Below are positions 10,450-17,815 of a stretch of DNA of 26,979 bases, in pieces. Source of the DNA: Neisseria shayeganii 871. GTDB taxonomy: Bacteria; Pseudomonadota; Gammaproteobacteria; Burkholderiales; Neisseriaceae. Below the pieces are notes generated by a model, which worked only from the letters and a program-made list of their open reading frames with translations, was not told where the DNA came from and ran no database searches. Location of the stretch: NCBI RefSeq assembly GCF_000226875.1, contig NZ_JH164926.1, forward strand, positions 2,128,125 to 2,155,103. The letters run 5' to 3'. Position 1 is the stretch's first letter. Every line of letters starts with the position of its first letter. Made by a program: the position numbers and the translations under genes.

Positions 10450-11469
10450 ATGCAAGCCGAAACCGAACTGCCGATTGACGATTACGAAGACGAAAGCGCC
10501 GAGCAGGAGCAGCGCTGGCGCGAAGGCCGCATCGTGGATGTGGCGGTGCGGATTTGGGACGAAGAAAAACGTGCCGGCGTGGCCGATGTGCTCACCGAAA
10601 CCAACCCCCCGCGCGTGTTTCTGGTGGGCGATATGTTTGCCGCCGCCGATTTGTCGCCCAAGCCGGGCGACGTCTTGCGCGGCATCCTGCACACCCACCC
10701 CTTCGGCGGCCACTGGCTGCTCGACAGCGCCGAAAACGCCGCCACCTCCGGCCTGCAGCACCGCAGCCCGGAAGAGGAAGAAGCGCTGCACAAACAGCGC
10801 AAGCAGGCCAAACGCCTCGACCAGCTGGTGAACGGCGAAACCTATGTCGGCAAAGTGGTGCGCTGGCGCGACGAAGAACAGGCCGGCTACATCAAAGTGC
10901 AATCCATCAAAGCGCGGGTGTATTTCCCGCAATCGGCCTTCGTCTTCCGCAACAAACGGCCGGAAAAACGCCAGCGCGTCAGCTTCGTGCTCAGCCGCCG
11001 CAACGACCAATGGGTGGCCACCCGCGTGATTCCACAGGGCTACTCCATCGGCTTTGCCGACCAGGCCAGCGAGCAGGCTTCCGGCACCCTGATGAGCGGC
11101 GGTTTCAGCGAAGCCGTGCTGGCAGTGGCTTTTGTGCTGCTGCATTTATCGGCCGTTTCCTTTATCTCGCTTCAGGTAGCCGTGGCCTATCTCTTGCTCA
11201 GCTGCCTGCTACTCTCGCTCTACCGTTTCGACAAACGCGCCGCCCAAGCCAGCGGCCGCACCAGCGTGCCCGATTTCGTGCTGCACCTCATTTCCGCCCT
11301 CGGCGGCTGGCCCGGCGGCCTTCTGGCCCAACTGCGCTACAACCACCACACCGCCAACATCCGCTTCATCCGCATCTTTTGGTTTACCGTGGCGCTGAAC
11401 GTGGTGTGGACCTACCTCTTTCTCGTCCACCTCATCAGCCGGCCGGAGTTTGCCTTCCTGAAAAACTGA
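10450..11469 (+). CDS. DUF1294 membrane protein with N-terminal cold-shock-like regions
   Basis: Unknown function, 339 residues. Residues ~222-330 form the DUF1294 membrane domain: three or four hydrophobic segments with the signature LYRFDKRAAQ...RTSVPDFVLHLISALGGWPGGLLAQLRYNHHTANIRFIRIFW. The N-terminal half is soluble and charged. Residues ~131-193 (GKVVRWRDEEQAGYIKVQSIKARVYFPQSAF...RVSFVLSRRNDQWVATRV) look like an OB-fold cold-shock domain, the usual partner of DUF1294. Residues ~24-82 (EGRIVDVAVRIWDEEKRAGVADVL...GDVLRGILHTHP) may be a second, more diverged copy. ATG 10450 is preferred over a GTG 33 bp upstream; neither has a strong ribosome site. Confidence 0.85.
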   Translation: MQAETELPIDDYEDESAEQEQRWREGRIVDVAVRIWDEEKRAGVADVLTETNPPRVFLVGDMFAAADLSPKPGDVLRGILHTHPFGGHWLLDSAENAATSGLQHRSPEEEEALHKQRKQAKRLDQLVNGETYVGKVVRWRDEEQAGYIKVQSIKARVYFPQSAFVFRNKRPEKRQRVSFVLSRRNDQWVATRVIPQGYSIGFADQASEQASGTLMSGGFSEAVLAVAFVLLHLSAVSFISLQVAVAYLLLSCLLLSLYRFDKRAAQASGRTSVPDFVLHLISALGGWPGGLLAQLRYNHHTANIRFIRIFWFTVALNVVWTYLFLVHLISRPEFAFLKN

Positions 11470-11492
11470 GCCCGTTTTATGCACCCCTCCCA

Positions 11493-11504
11493 TTTCAGGT
11501 AGCC
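11493..11504. repeat. Half of a DUS hairpin split by the MITE
   Basis: TTTCAGGTAGCC here pairs exactly with GGCTACCTGAAA at 11683-11694, on the far side of the MITE. Removing the element and one AGGCT copy restores a 12-bp stem with a 6-nt loop, which would lie 23 bp after the DUF1294 gene stop. Confidence 0.7.
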
Positions 11505-11514
11505 CGAACAGGCT

Positions 11515-11681
11515 GAGACCTTTGCAAAACCCCCAGATGTGGATGCAGTTCAAGGCGTAGCAGCGCAGCGAGCGTGAACGCCAGGAATCCCCGTGGGACA
11601 GACATATCATATAGATAGGCAAGCGAGCGAGCAGCGCACAACGCAGAAATGCGCCGCAGATGGGGGTTTTGCAAAGGTCTC
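11515..11681. mobile_element. MITE family copy 1, 167 bp, with 20-bp terminal inverted repeats
   Basis: The ends are perfect inverted copies of GAGACCTTTGCAAAACCCCC. The flanks are AGGCT on both sides (11510-11514 and 11682-11686), a 5-bp target duplication. The interior is GC-rich with repeated GCGAGCGAGCAGCGCA-like words and no gene. This is the longest copy; it has about 23 bp more than the copy at 25366. The terminal sequence resembles ends of IS5-family elements in Neisseria as I remember them. The second AGGCT is the start of an intact eikDUS (11682-11693). Confidence 0.88.
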
Positions 11682-11693
11682 AGGCTACCTGAA
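11682..11693 (+). repeat. eikDUS at the MITE border, just before tag
   Basis: Exact AGGCTACCTGAA. Its first five bases are the target duplication of the MITE to its left; it ends 9 bp before the tag start. Confidence 0.85.
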
Positions 11694-11702
11694 AACACAA
11701 GC

Positions 11703-12281
11703 ATGAGCTATTGCGACCACATATCCACCCTGCCCGAAGACGACCCAAACCGGCACTACCACGACTGCGAATACGGCTTTCCCCTGTATGACGACCGGGA
11801 GCTGTTCGGCCGCCTGCTGCTCGAAATCAACCAAGCCGGCCTCAGTTGGACGCAGATGCTGAAAAAAGCCGCCGCCTTCCGCGCCGCCTATGCCGGCTTT
11901 AACATCGCCGCCGTGGCCGCCTTCGGTGAAACCGACCGCGCCCGCCTGCTGGCCGATGCCGGCATCGTGCGCAACCGCCTCAAAATCCACGCCGCCATCC
12001 ACAATGCCGCCGTGATTCTCGATTTGCAGCGCCAACACGGCAGCTTCCGCGCCTGGCTCGACGCCCACCACCCGCAAACCCTGCCCGAGTGGGTCAAACT
12101 GTTCAAACGCACTTTTAAATTTACCGGCCCCGAAATCACCCGCGAATTTCTGATGAGCACAGGCTACCTGAAAGGCGCCCACCGCCCGTGCTGCCCCGTT
12201 TACGCCCGCATCGAGGCCGCCAACCCGCCCTGGTTGCAGGCCGAACGCGCGCAGCAGTCAATCCGCACATGCCAAGCGTAA
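11703..12281 (+). CDS. tag: DNA-3-methyladenine glycosylase I
   Basis: Base-excision repair enzyme removing 3-methyladenine from alkylated DNA. The 192-residue protein matches E. coli Tag. It has zinc ligands Cys4, His in HYHDCEYG (about residue 20), His160 and Cys164 (GAHRPCCPVY). The conserved helix is LLEINQAGLSWTQMLKKAAAFRAAY, with Glu41 at the E. coli Glu38 position, and then come DAGIVRNRLKIHAAI and FKFTGPEI. The ATG at 11703 places Cys4 correctly. It has no Shine-Dalgarno, and an in-frame ATG at 11649 inside the upstream MITE would add 18 residues. An eikDUS within the gene (12161-12172) encodes part of TGYLKG. Confidence 0.94.
   Translation: MSYCDHISTLPEDDPNRHYHDCEYGFPLYDDRELFGRLLLEINQAGLSWTQMLKKAAAFRAAYAGFNIAAVAAFGETDRARLLADAGIVRNRLKIHAAIHNAAVILDLQRQHGSFRAWLDAHHPQTLPEWVKLFKRTFKFTGPEITREFLMSTGYLKGAHRPCCPVYARIEAANPPWLQAERAQQSIRTCQA
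12161..12172 (+). repeat. eikDUS inside tag
   Basis: Exact AGGCTACCTGAA in the coding region, contributing to the conserved C-terminal TGYLKGAH segment. Confidence 0.85.
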
Positions 12282-12326
12282 AGCACGCAGAAATCCGCCG
12301 CCAACAAGCGCTTCGGCAGGCACTCT

Positions 12327-12335
12327 TGCTATAAT
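12327..12335 (+). promoter_or_regulatory. Extended -10 promoter of pyrD
   Basis: TGCTATAAT is a perfect -10 hexamer with the extended TGn motif, 36 bp before the pyrD ATG. There is no convincing -35, which fits an extended -10 promoter. It suggests pyrD is transcribed independently of tag. Confidence 0.6.
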
Positions 12336-12371
12336 TCCGCCTTTCATTGTTTTCCCGTTACCGAGTCCGCC

Positions 12372-13385
<1,014 letters not shown>

Positions 13386-13402
13386 AAACCTTGCCGCCCC
13401 TG

Positions 13403-13473
13403 AGGCTACCTGAAAGCCGCCAACCGATTGATGATGAAAAGGTCTTACCCTGCCCTGTTTTTTCAGGTAGCCT
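13403..13473 (+). terminator. Inverted eikDUS pair downstream of pyrD
   Basis: AGGCTACCTGAAA (13403-13415) and TTTCAGGTAGCCT (13461-13473) can form a 13-bp stem over a 45-nt loop. Only T-rich sequence (about 13483-13496), not an immediate U-run, follows. A weak pyrD terminator or a DUS pair. Confidence 0.5.
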
Positions 13474-13512
13474 ATCTACGCTTTTCTATTTTTTCCGATA
13501 AGGAGCTTGTTC

Positions 13513-13983
13513 ATGTCTGCTTTGACCCGTTTGTCTGCCGCCGCCCTATCCGCCGTTTTGGTGCTCGGCGCGTGCAGCAATAATTCCGCCGTACATTACA
13601 CCACCGGCCAGGCGCAAAACGCCGCCCGCGTGCATTACGGCGAAGTGCTGTCGGTGACCCCCGTCTCCATCGAAGGCGAAGACAATCCGCTGCTGACCGC
13701 AGCCGGCGCCGCTGTGGGCGGCATCGGCGGCAGCAACATCGGCAAAGGCCGCGGCTCGGCCGTGGGCGCGGTAATCGGCGCCGTGGTGGGCGGTCTTGTA
13801 ACCCAAGCCGCCACCAAAGGCGCCGACCGCCAACAGGCCTACGAAATCGTGGTGCAGTTGGAAGACAGCCGCGACGCGATTTCGGTGGTGCAAAAAGCCG
13901 ATGTGGCCGTACAGCCCGGCCAGCGCGTGCGCGTACTGATCGGCAACAACGGCGTGACCCGCGTGCTGCCCCTCCACTACTGA
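13513..13983 (+). CDS. Glycine-zipper outer membrane lipoprotein, SlyB/17-kDa antigen type
   Basis: 156-residue envelope lipoprotein. A lipobox LVLGAC places the lipidated cysteine at residue 21 after a short hydrophobic signal. Residues ~60-100 form a glycine zipper (AAGAAVGGIGGSNIGKGRGSAVGAVIGAVVGGLV), typical of SlyB/Pcp proteins that pack as a helical hairpin in the membrane. The C-terminal ~50 residues are a small beta domain (YEIVVQLEDSRDAISVVQ...PGQRVRVLIGNNGVTRVLP). SlyB relatives are linked to outer membrane integrity; the exact role here is not known. The start at 13513 is fixed by AAGGAG at 13500-13505. Confidence 0.9.
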   Translation: MSALTRLSAAALSAVLVLGACSNNSAVHYTTGQAQNAARVHYGEVLSVTPVSIEGEDNPLLTAAGAAVGGIGGSNIGKGRGSAVGAVIGAVVGGLVTQAATKGADRQQAYEIVVQLEDSRDAISVVQKADVAVQPGQRVRVLIGNNGVTRVLPLHY

Positions 13984-14031
13984 TGCCGACGGCCAAGCCG
14001 GCGGCAGCCGGCCGACACCGTCTTCCCCCTC

Positions 14032-14068
14032 AGGCTACCTGAAGCCCTTGCCGGCTTTCAGGTAGCCT
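14032..14068 (+). terminator. DUS hairpin after the SlyB-like gene
   Basis: AGGCTACCTGAAGCC (from 14032) pairs with GGCTTTCAGGTAGCCT (to 14068), giving a stem of about 15 bp with one mismatch or bulge and a small loop. The sequence after it (GAAACTTTCG) is only weakly U-rich. Confidence 0.6.
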
Positions 14069-14089
14069 GAAACTTTCGCGCCGCCTCAT

Positions 14090-14118
14090 CTGTCAAATCC
14101 GTTAAATTGCATTAAAAT
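14090..14118 (+). promoter_or_regulatory. Candidate promoter of surE-pcm
   Basis: -35 CTGTCA (14090-14095, 4/6) and -10 TAAAAT (14113-14118, 5/6) are separated by 17 bp. The -10 lies about 30 bp before the surE start. Confidence 0.5.
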
Positions 14119-14147
14119 AAACCCTCTTTGCGTAATCCGGTTTTCCC

Positions 14148-14912
14148 ATGAACATTCTGATCAGCAACGACGACGGCTATCAGGCCGAAGGGCTGGCCAT
14201 TCTGGCACGGGTGGCGGCCGAATTTGCCAATGTCCGCGTGGTGGCGCCCGAACGCGACCGCAGCGGCGTGAGCAACTCCCTCACCCTCGACCGCCCCATG
14301 CGCATCCGCCAGGCCGCCAACGGATTTTATTTCGTCAGCGGTACCCCCACCGACTGCATCCATCTCGCCCTACACGCCTTGCCCGATTTCAAGCCCGATC
14401 TGGTGCTCTCCGGCATCAACCACGGCGCCAATATGGGCGACGACACCCTCTATTCCGGCACCGTGGCCGCCGCCACCGAAGCCTATCTGCTCGGCATTCC
14501 CGCCGTGGCCTTTTCGCTCAACGACAAAAGCAACCGCTATTGGGACACCGCCGAACAGGCCGTATGGCGGCTGCTCTCGCATCTGCTGCAACAACCGCCG
14601 CAACAGCCGGTATTGTGGAATGTGAATATTCCGGCGGTGCCGCCCGAGCAAATCCAAGGCATCACCACTGCCCGCCTCGGCCGCCGCCACCACCACCAAT
14701 GCGTGGTGCCGGCGCAAAGCCCGCGCGGCGAAGCGGTATATTGGATTGGCGCCGCCGGCGAAGTGTCCGACCGCGAACAGGGCACCGATTTTGCCGAAAA
14801 CGAAGCCGGTTGGATCACCGTCACCCCTTTGTCGGTGGATTTAACCGACTACCGGCGCATGGGCGATGTGGCGCAATTCTGGCAGGGAGCAGCATGGTCC
14901 GCCCCGATGTAA
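14148..14912 (+). CDS. surE: 5'/3'-nucleotidase SurE
   Basis: Metal-dependent phosphatase that dephosphorylates nucleoside 5'/3'-monophosphates and short polyphosphate, associated with stress survival. The 254-residue protein starts MNILISNDDG with metal ligands Asp8 and Asp9. Ser39 lies in RDRSGVSNSLT, and Asn91 in SGINHGANMGDDTLYSGTVAAATEA. Sequence and length are typical. No clear Shine-Dalgarno. Its end overlaps pcm by 19 bp; surE-pcm-nlpD is the same order as in enterobacteria, where rpoS follows. Confidence 0.97.
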   Translation: MNILISNDDGYQAEGLAILARVAAEFANVRVVAPERDRSGVSNSLTLDRPMRIRQAANGFYFVSGTPTDCIHLALHALPDFKPDLVLSGINHGANMGDDTLYSGTVAAATEAYLLGIPAVAFSLNDKSNRYWDTAEQAVWRLLSHLLQQPPQQPVLWNVNIPAVPPEQIQGITTARLGRRHHHQCVVPAQSPRGEAVYWIGAAGEVSDREQGTDFAENEAGWITVTPLSVDLTDYRRMGDVAQFWQGAAWSAPM

Positions 14913-15562
14913 ACCGCAGCAGTTTCGACTGGCGACGCCGCAGCATGGTGGAACGGTTGGCCCGCATGGGCATCCGCCGCGAAGAAGTGCTGGCCGCCAT
15001 GAACAGCGTGCCGCGCCATCTGTTTGTGGAGGAGGCCCTGCGCTCGCGCGCCTACGACGATATGTCGTTGCCGCTGGGTTTGGGACAAACCATCTCCCAG
15101 CCCTATACCGTGGCCGTGATGACGCAGTTGATGCTGGGCAAACTGCCGGTGGCGGGCTTCGGCCGCGTGCTCGAAATCGGCACCGGCTGCGGCTATCAGA
15201 CCGCCGTGCTGCAAGCCGCCGGCCTCGACCAAGTGTATTCGGTCGAGCGCTTGCGGCCGCTGCACGAAAAAGCCAAACACCATCTGCGTCAAGCCGGCCT
15301 CATCGGCCGCATCCGCATGGTCTGCGGCGACGGCTACCTGGGCCTGCCCGAAGTCGCGCCCTTCGACGGCATTTTGGTCACCGCCGCCCCGGCCGAAGTA
15401 CCACTGCCCCTGTTGCAGCAATTGGCGGTCGGCGGCCGCATGGTGATTCCGCTGGACGAAGGCGGCCGCCAATATTTGTGGCTGATTGAAAAAACCGAAC
15501 GCGGCTTCCACGAAACCTGCGTGCAAGAGGCCCGCTTCGTCCCCTTGGTTAACGGAACTTAA
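14894..15562 (+). CDS. pcm: Protein-L-isoaspartate O-methyltransferase
   Basis: Repairs spontaneously isomerised aspartyl residues by methylating L-isoaspartate with S-adenosylmethionine. The 222-residue protein has RMVERLARMGI, VPRHLFVEEALRSRAYDDMSLPLGLGQTISQPYTVAVMTQLM (substrate-side motif), the SAM motif VLEIGTGCGYQTAVLQAAG, YSVERLRPLHEKA, and C-terminal LAVGGRMVIPL. The ATG at 14894 lies inside the 3' end of surE with GGGAG upstream, so it is probably translationally coupled. Some Pcm proteins start nearer to 14945 (MVERL), which would give a length close to E. coli (208). Confidence 0.95.
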   Translation: MVRPDVNRSSFDWRRRSMVERLARMGIRREEVLAAMNSVPRHLFVEEALRSRAYDDMSLPLGLGQTISQPYTVAVMTQLMLGKLPVAGFGRVLEIGTGCGYQTAVLQAAGLDQVYSVERLRPLHEKAKHHLRQAGLIGRIRMVCGDGYLGLPEVAPFDGILVTAAPAEVPLPLLQQLAVGGRMVIPLDEGGRQYLWLIEKTERGFHETCVQEARFVPLVNGT

Positions 15563-15594
15563 CCGGTTTCGCCTGCCGGCAAACTTGCATTAAG

Positions 15595-15627
15595 CGGCGC
15601 GTATTGCTTATGATAAGCGCCGTTTTT
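15595..15627 (+). terminator. Terminator after pcm, overlapping a candidate nlpD promoter
   Basis: CGGCGC (15595-15600) and GCGCCG (15617-15622) form a short stem directly followed by TTTTT. The same stretch carries TATGAT (15609-15614, 5/6 to -10), 18 bp after TTGCAT (15585-15590). Stop for surE-pcm and start for nlpD may therefore be superimposed. Confidence 0.6.
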
Positions 15628-15646
15628 GCGTACAGAGGCAGCATTC

Positions 15647-16621
15647 ATGAACCGTTCTTCCCTTCTGCGCCACAGCGTATCCGCCGCCGTCCTTTCCCTA
15701 CTCGGCGCCTGCTCCTTCCTCAGCCAGTCTCCCGCTCCGGTGGTGGCCGGCAACAACAGCGGCACCGGTACTGCTGCCCCCTACTCTCCCCCGCCGGCCG
15801 ACAATCCCTACGGCGCCCAGCCGTACACCCCGCCCGCGGCCGCGCAGACACCGGCGTCCTACACCCCGCCGGCCCAATCCGCCCCTTATACCCCGCCGCC
15901 CGCTGCCGGCGGCTCCGGCTATGTGCCCTCTTACGCCCCGGTTGACATCCACGCCGCCCAACACACCGTGGTGCGCGGCGATACGGTGTACAACATCTCC
16001 CGCCGTTACCAAATCAGCCAGGATAATCTGCGTGCTTGGAACAACATCGTGGATAACAACATCCACGTTGGCCAAGTATTGCGCGTGAAACCCGCCGGTT
16101 ACGTTGCGCCAGCCGCCAGCCGCCAGCGGGCGGCCGTCACTCCGCCGCCCGCTGCTTCCGGCACGGCAACAACCGCACCGGCCGTTGCCACACCGCCGCC
16201 CGTCACTACTGCCCCCACTAACGCGCCGGCCATCGTTTCCGGCGCCACCCGCAGCGTGGCCGGCATCACTTGGCAACGCCCCGCCGCCGGCAACATACTG
16301 GCCCGTTTCGGCGGTGCCCAGAAAGGCATCAACATCGGCGGCAACTTGGGCCAACCAGTTGTGGCGGCTGCCGACGGCAAAGTGGTGTACAGCGGCTCCG
16401 GCCTGCGCGGCTACGGCAATTTGATCATCGTGCAGCACAACCAAACCTATCTCACCGCTTACGGCCACAACCAGCGCCTGCTGGTGCGCGAAGGCCAATC
16501 CGTCCGCCGCGGCCAAAGCATTGCCACCATGGGCAACAGCGACACCAACCGCGTCCAGCTCCATTTCGAGCTGCGCAAAGACGGTCAGCCGGTGGATCCG
16601 CTGCTTTACCTGCCCAACTGA
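15647..16621 (+). CDS. nlpD: NlpD-type lipoprotein, LysM plus degenerate LytM (M23) domain
   Basis: Outer-membrane lipoprotein that activates periplasmic amidase (AmiC) during daughter-cell separation. The 324-residue protein has a lipobox LLGAC with Cys22. Residues ~30-100 are a Pro/Ala-rich linker with repeated YTPP units. Residues ~107-152 form a LysM peptidoglycan-binding domain (QHTVVRGDTVYNISRRYQISQDNLRAWNNI...VGQVLRVKPAG). A second Pro/Thr-rich linker precedes the C-terminal LytM domain (~210-324). That domain has QKGINIGG where active M23 enzymes have an H...D motif, while YGHN and LHFE persist. It is therefore probably catalytically dead, as in E. coli NlpD. The start at 15647 has GAGG upstream. 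It is followed by a DUS hairpin and a MITE, not rpoS. Confidence 0.94.
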   Translation: MNRSSLLRHSVSAAVLSLLGACSFLSQSPAPVVAGNNSGTGTAAPYSPPPADNPYGAQPYTPPAAAQTPASYTPPAQSAPYTPPPAAGGSGYVPSYAPVDIHAAQHTVVRGDTVYNISRRYQISQDNLRAWNNIVDNNIHVGQVLRVKPAGYVAPAASRQRAAVTPPPAASGTATTAPAVATPPPVTTAPTNAPAIVSGATRSVAGITWQRPAAGNILARFGGAQKGINIGGNLGQPVVAAADGKVVYSGSGLRGYGNLIIVQHNQTYLTAYGHNQRLLVREGQSVRRGQSIATMGNSDTNRVQLHFELRKDGQPVDPLLYLPN

Positions 16622-16646
16622 CCAGACGCCCATACAACACAAAAAC

Positions 16647-16673
16647 AGGCTACCTGAAAGTTTCAGGTAGCCT
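16647..16673 (+). terminator. DUS hairpin terminator of nlpD, abutted by a MITE
   Basis: AGGCTACCTGAAA (16647-16659) and TTTCAGGTAGCCT (16661-16673) form a near-perfect hairpin 25 bp after nlpD. The MITE begins at the next base (16674), so whatever U-rich sequence followed the hairpin is now displaced by 101 bp. Confidence 0.75.
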
Positions 16674-16769
16674 GAGACCTTTGCAAAACCTCCAGATGTG
16701 GATGCAGTTCAAGGCGTAGCAGCGCACAACGCAGAAATGCGCCGCAGATGGGGGTTTTGCAAAGGTCTC
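16674..16769. mobile_element. MITE family copy 2, 96 bp, internally deleted
   Basis: Same family as the copy at 11515, in the same orientation. Terminal repeats start GAGACCTTTGCAAAAC, with one mismatch in the left C-run. Flanking direct repeats are AGCCT (16669-16673 and 16770-16774). The interior lacks 71 bp compared with copy 1. The deletion runs between two AGCAGCGCA words that remain separate in copy 1 and are fused to one here. Confidence 0.88.
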
Positions 16770-16880
16770 AGCCTGTTTCCATACTCGGCTTTGGCCCTGT
16801 TGCCGAAATAATGGGCCCGGCATACAAGGCAGCCGGCCCACAGTTAACCCCCGTATGGGACATTCAGCACTTCAACTTTA

Positions 16881-17621
16881 TCAATCCTGAGGCGGCAGGG
16901 CCGCGCTGCCCATGCGGCGCAAAATGATGTTGGTCTTATTGCGCAAACGGCGGTGGTTGCGGTGCTCTTGGTAATACTTCGGATTGGGCAGCATCGCAAT
17001 CAGCGAAGCCGCCTGCGGTGCCGACAAACGCGCGGCCGGCTTGCCGTAATAATGCTGTGCCGCCGCTTCGATGCCGTAAATGCCCTTGCCGAATTCCGCC
17101 ACATTCAGATACACCGTCAGAATCCGCTCTTTGCTCCACATATTTTCCAGCATCACCGTGATCACCGCCTCTTCCGCTTTGCGCACATACGAGCGCTCCG
17201 GAAACAGAAACAGGTTTTTCGCCAACTGCTGGCTGATGGTGGAGCCGCCCGCGCGCACCGCTCCGGTGCGTTCGTTGCGTTTCATCGCCTGTTCGATGCC
17301 GTCCCAGTCAAAACCCTCATGGTTGCTGAATTTGGCATCTTCGCTGGCAATCGCCGCCTGCTTGACGCTGCGGGCAATCTGGTCGCTTTCCACCCATACC
17401 TGCTGCGCGCGCGAAAACGTGGTCACATTGTGGCGCAACATAAACGCACTGGTGTGCACCGGCTGGGTTTTCCAATACAGCAGCAACACAGCCACCAACA
17501 CATGAAAGCCGACAAACAGCCACACCACCGCCCAAATCAGCTTCTTCACCGCCCGCCGCAGCCTGCCCGGCCGCTTGGCCGGCACCTCAGCCGCTTGGGC
17601 GGCCGCCGTTTCTTTGTCCAT
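16881..17621 (-). CDS. mtgA: Monofunctional biosynthetic peptidoglycan transglycosylase
   Basis: Inner-membrane GT51 enzyme polymerising lipid II into glycan strands. The 246-residue protein (E. coli 242) has a basic cytoplasmic N-terminus, one membrane segment (~27-49) and a GT51 domain: the catalytic glutamate Glu94 in ASEDAKFSNHEGFDWDGI, GGSTISQQLAKNLFL, RKAEEAVITVMLENMWSKERILTVYLNVAEFGKGIYGIEAAAQHYYGK. No transpeptidase domain follows. The ATG at 17621 (MDKETAAAQ) is preferred. A longer in-frame reading to 17702 adds a Cys-rich stretch unlike the family. Only a weak GAAG precedes the start. Confidence 0.94.
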   Translation of the reverse strand: MDKETAAAQAAEVPAKRPGRLRRAVKKLIWAVVWLFVGFHVLVAVLLLYWKTQPVHTSAFMLRHNVTTFSRAQQVWVESDQIARSVKQAAIASEDAKFSNHEGFDWDGIEQAMKRNERTGAVRAGGSTISQQLAKNLFLFPERSYVRKAEEAVITVMLENMWSKERILTVYLNVAEFGKGIYGIEAAAQHYYGKPAARLSAPQAASLIAMLPNPKYYQEHRNHRRLRNKTNIILRRMGSAALPPQD

Positions 17622-17740
17622 ATCTTCACACAGCACAGTATTCAAAAAGCCGCCACCATAGCAAATTTCCGCCTCACAACCTGCAGAAATTACCCGCGCC
17701 AAAACAACTTAACCGTTTGCCGGCATACGCAAACCCATCC

Positions 17741-17752
17741 AGGCTACCTGAA
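17741..17752 (+). repeat. eikDUS between mtgA and cysB
   Basis: Exact AGGCTACCTGAA, followed at 17769 by a degenerate inverted partner (TTTCAGGTAACC). The two may form an imperfect terminator for cysB, which ends at 17816 on the minus strand. Confidence 0.75.
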
Positions 17753-17815
17753 AACACAAACCCTGCCGTTTCAGGTAACCCCTGCCGCTTTTTTTCCCGC
17801 AGCCGACTCAACCGA

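Noticed and set aside
13511..13996. Minus-strand 161-codon frame over the SlyB-like gene
   Set aside because: Arg-rich antisense shadow; the plus strand has lipobox, glycine zipper and a good ribosome site.
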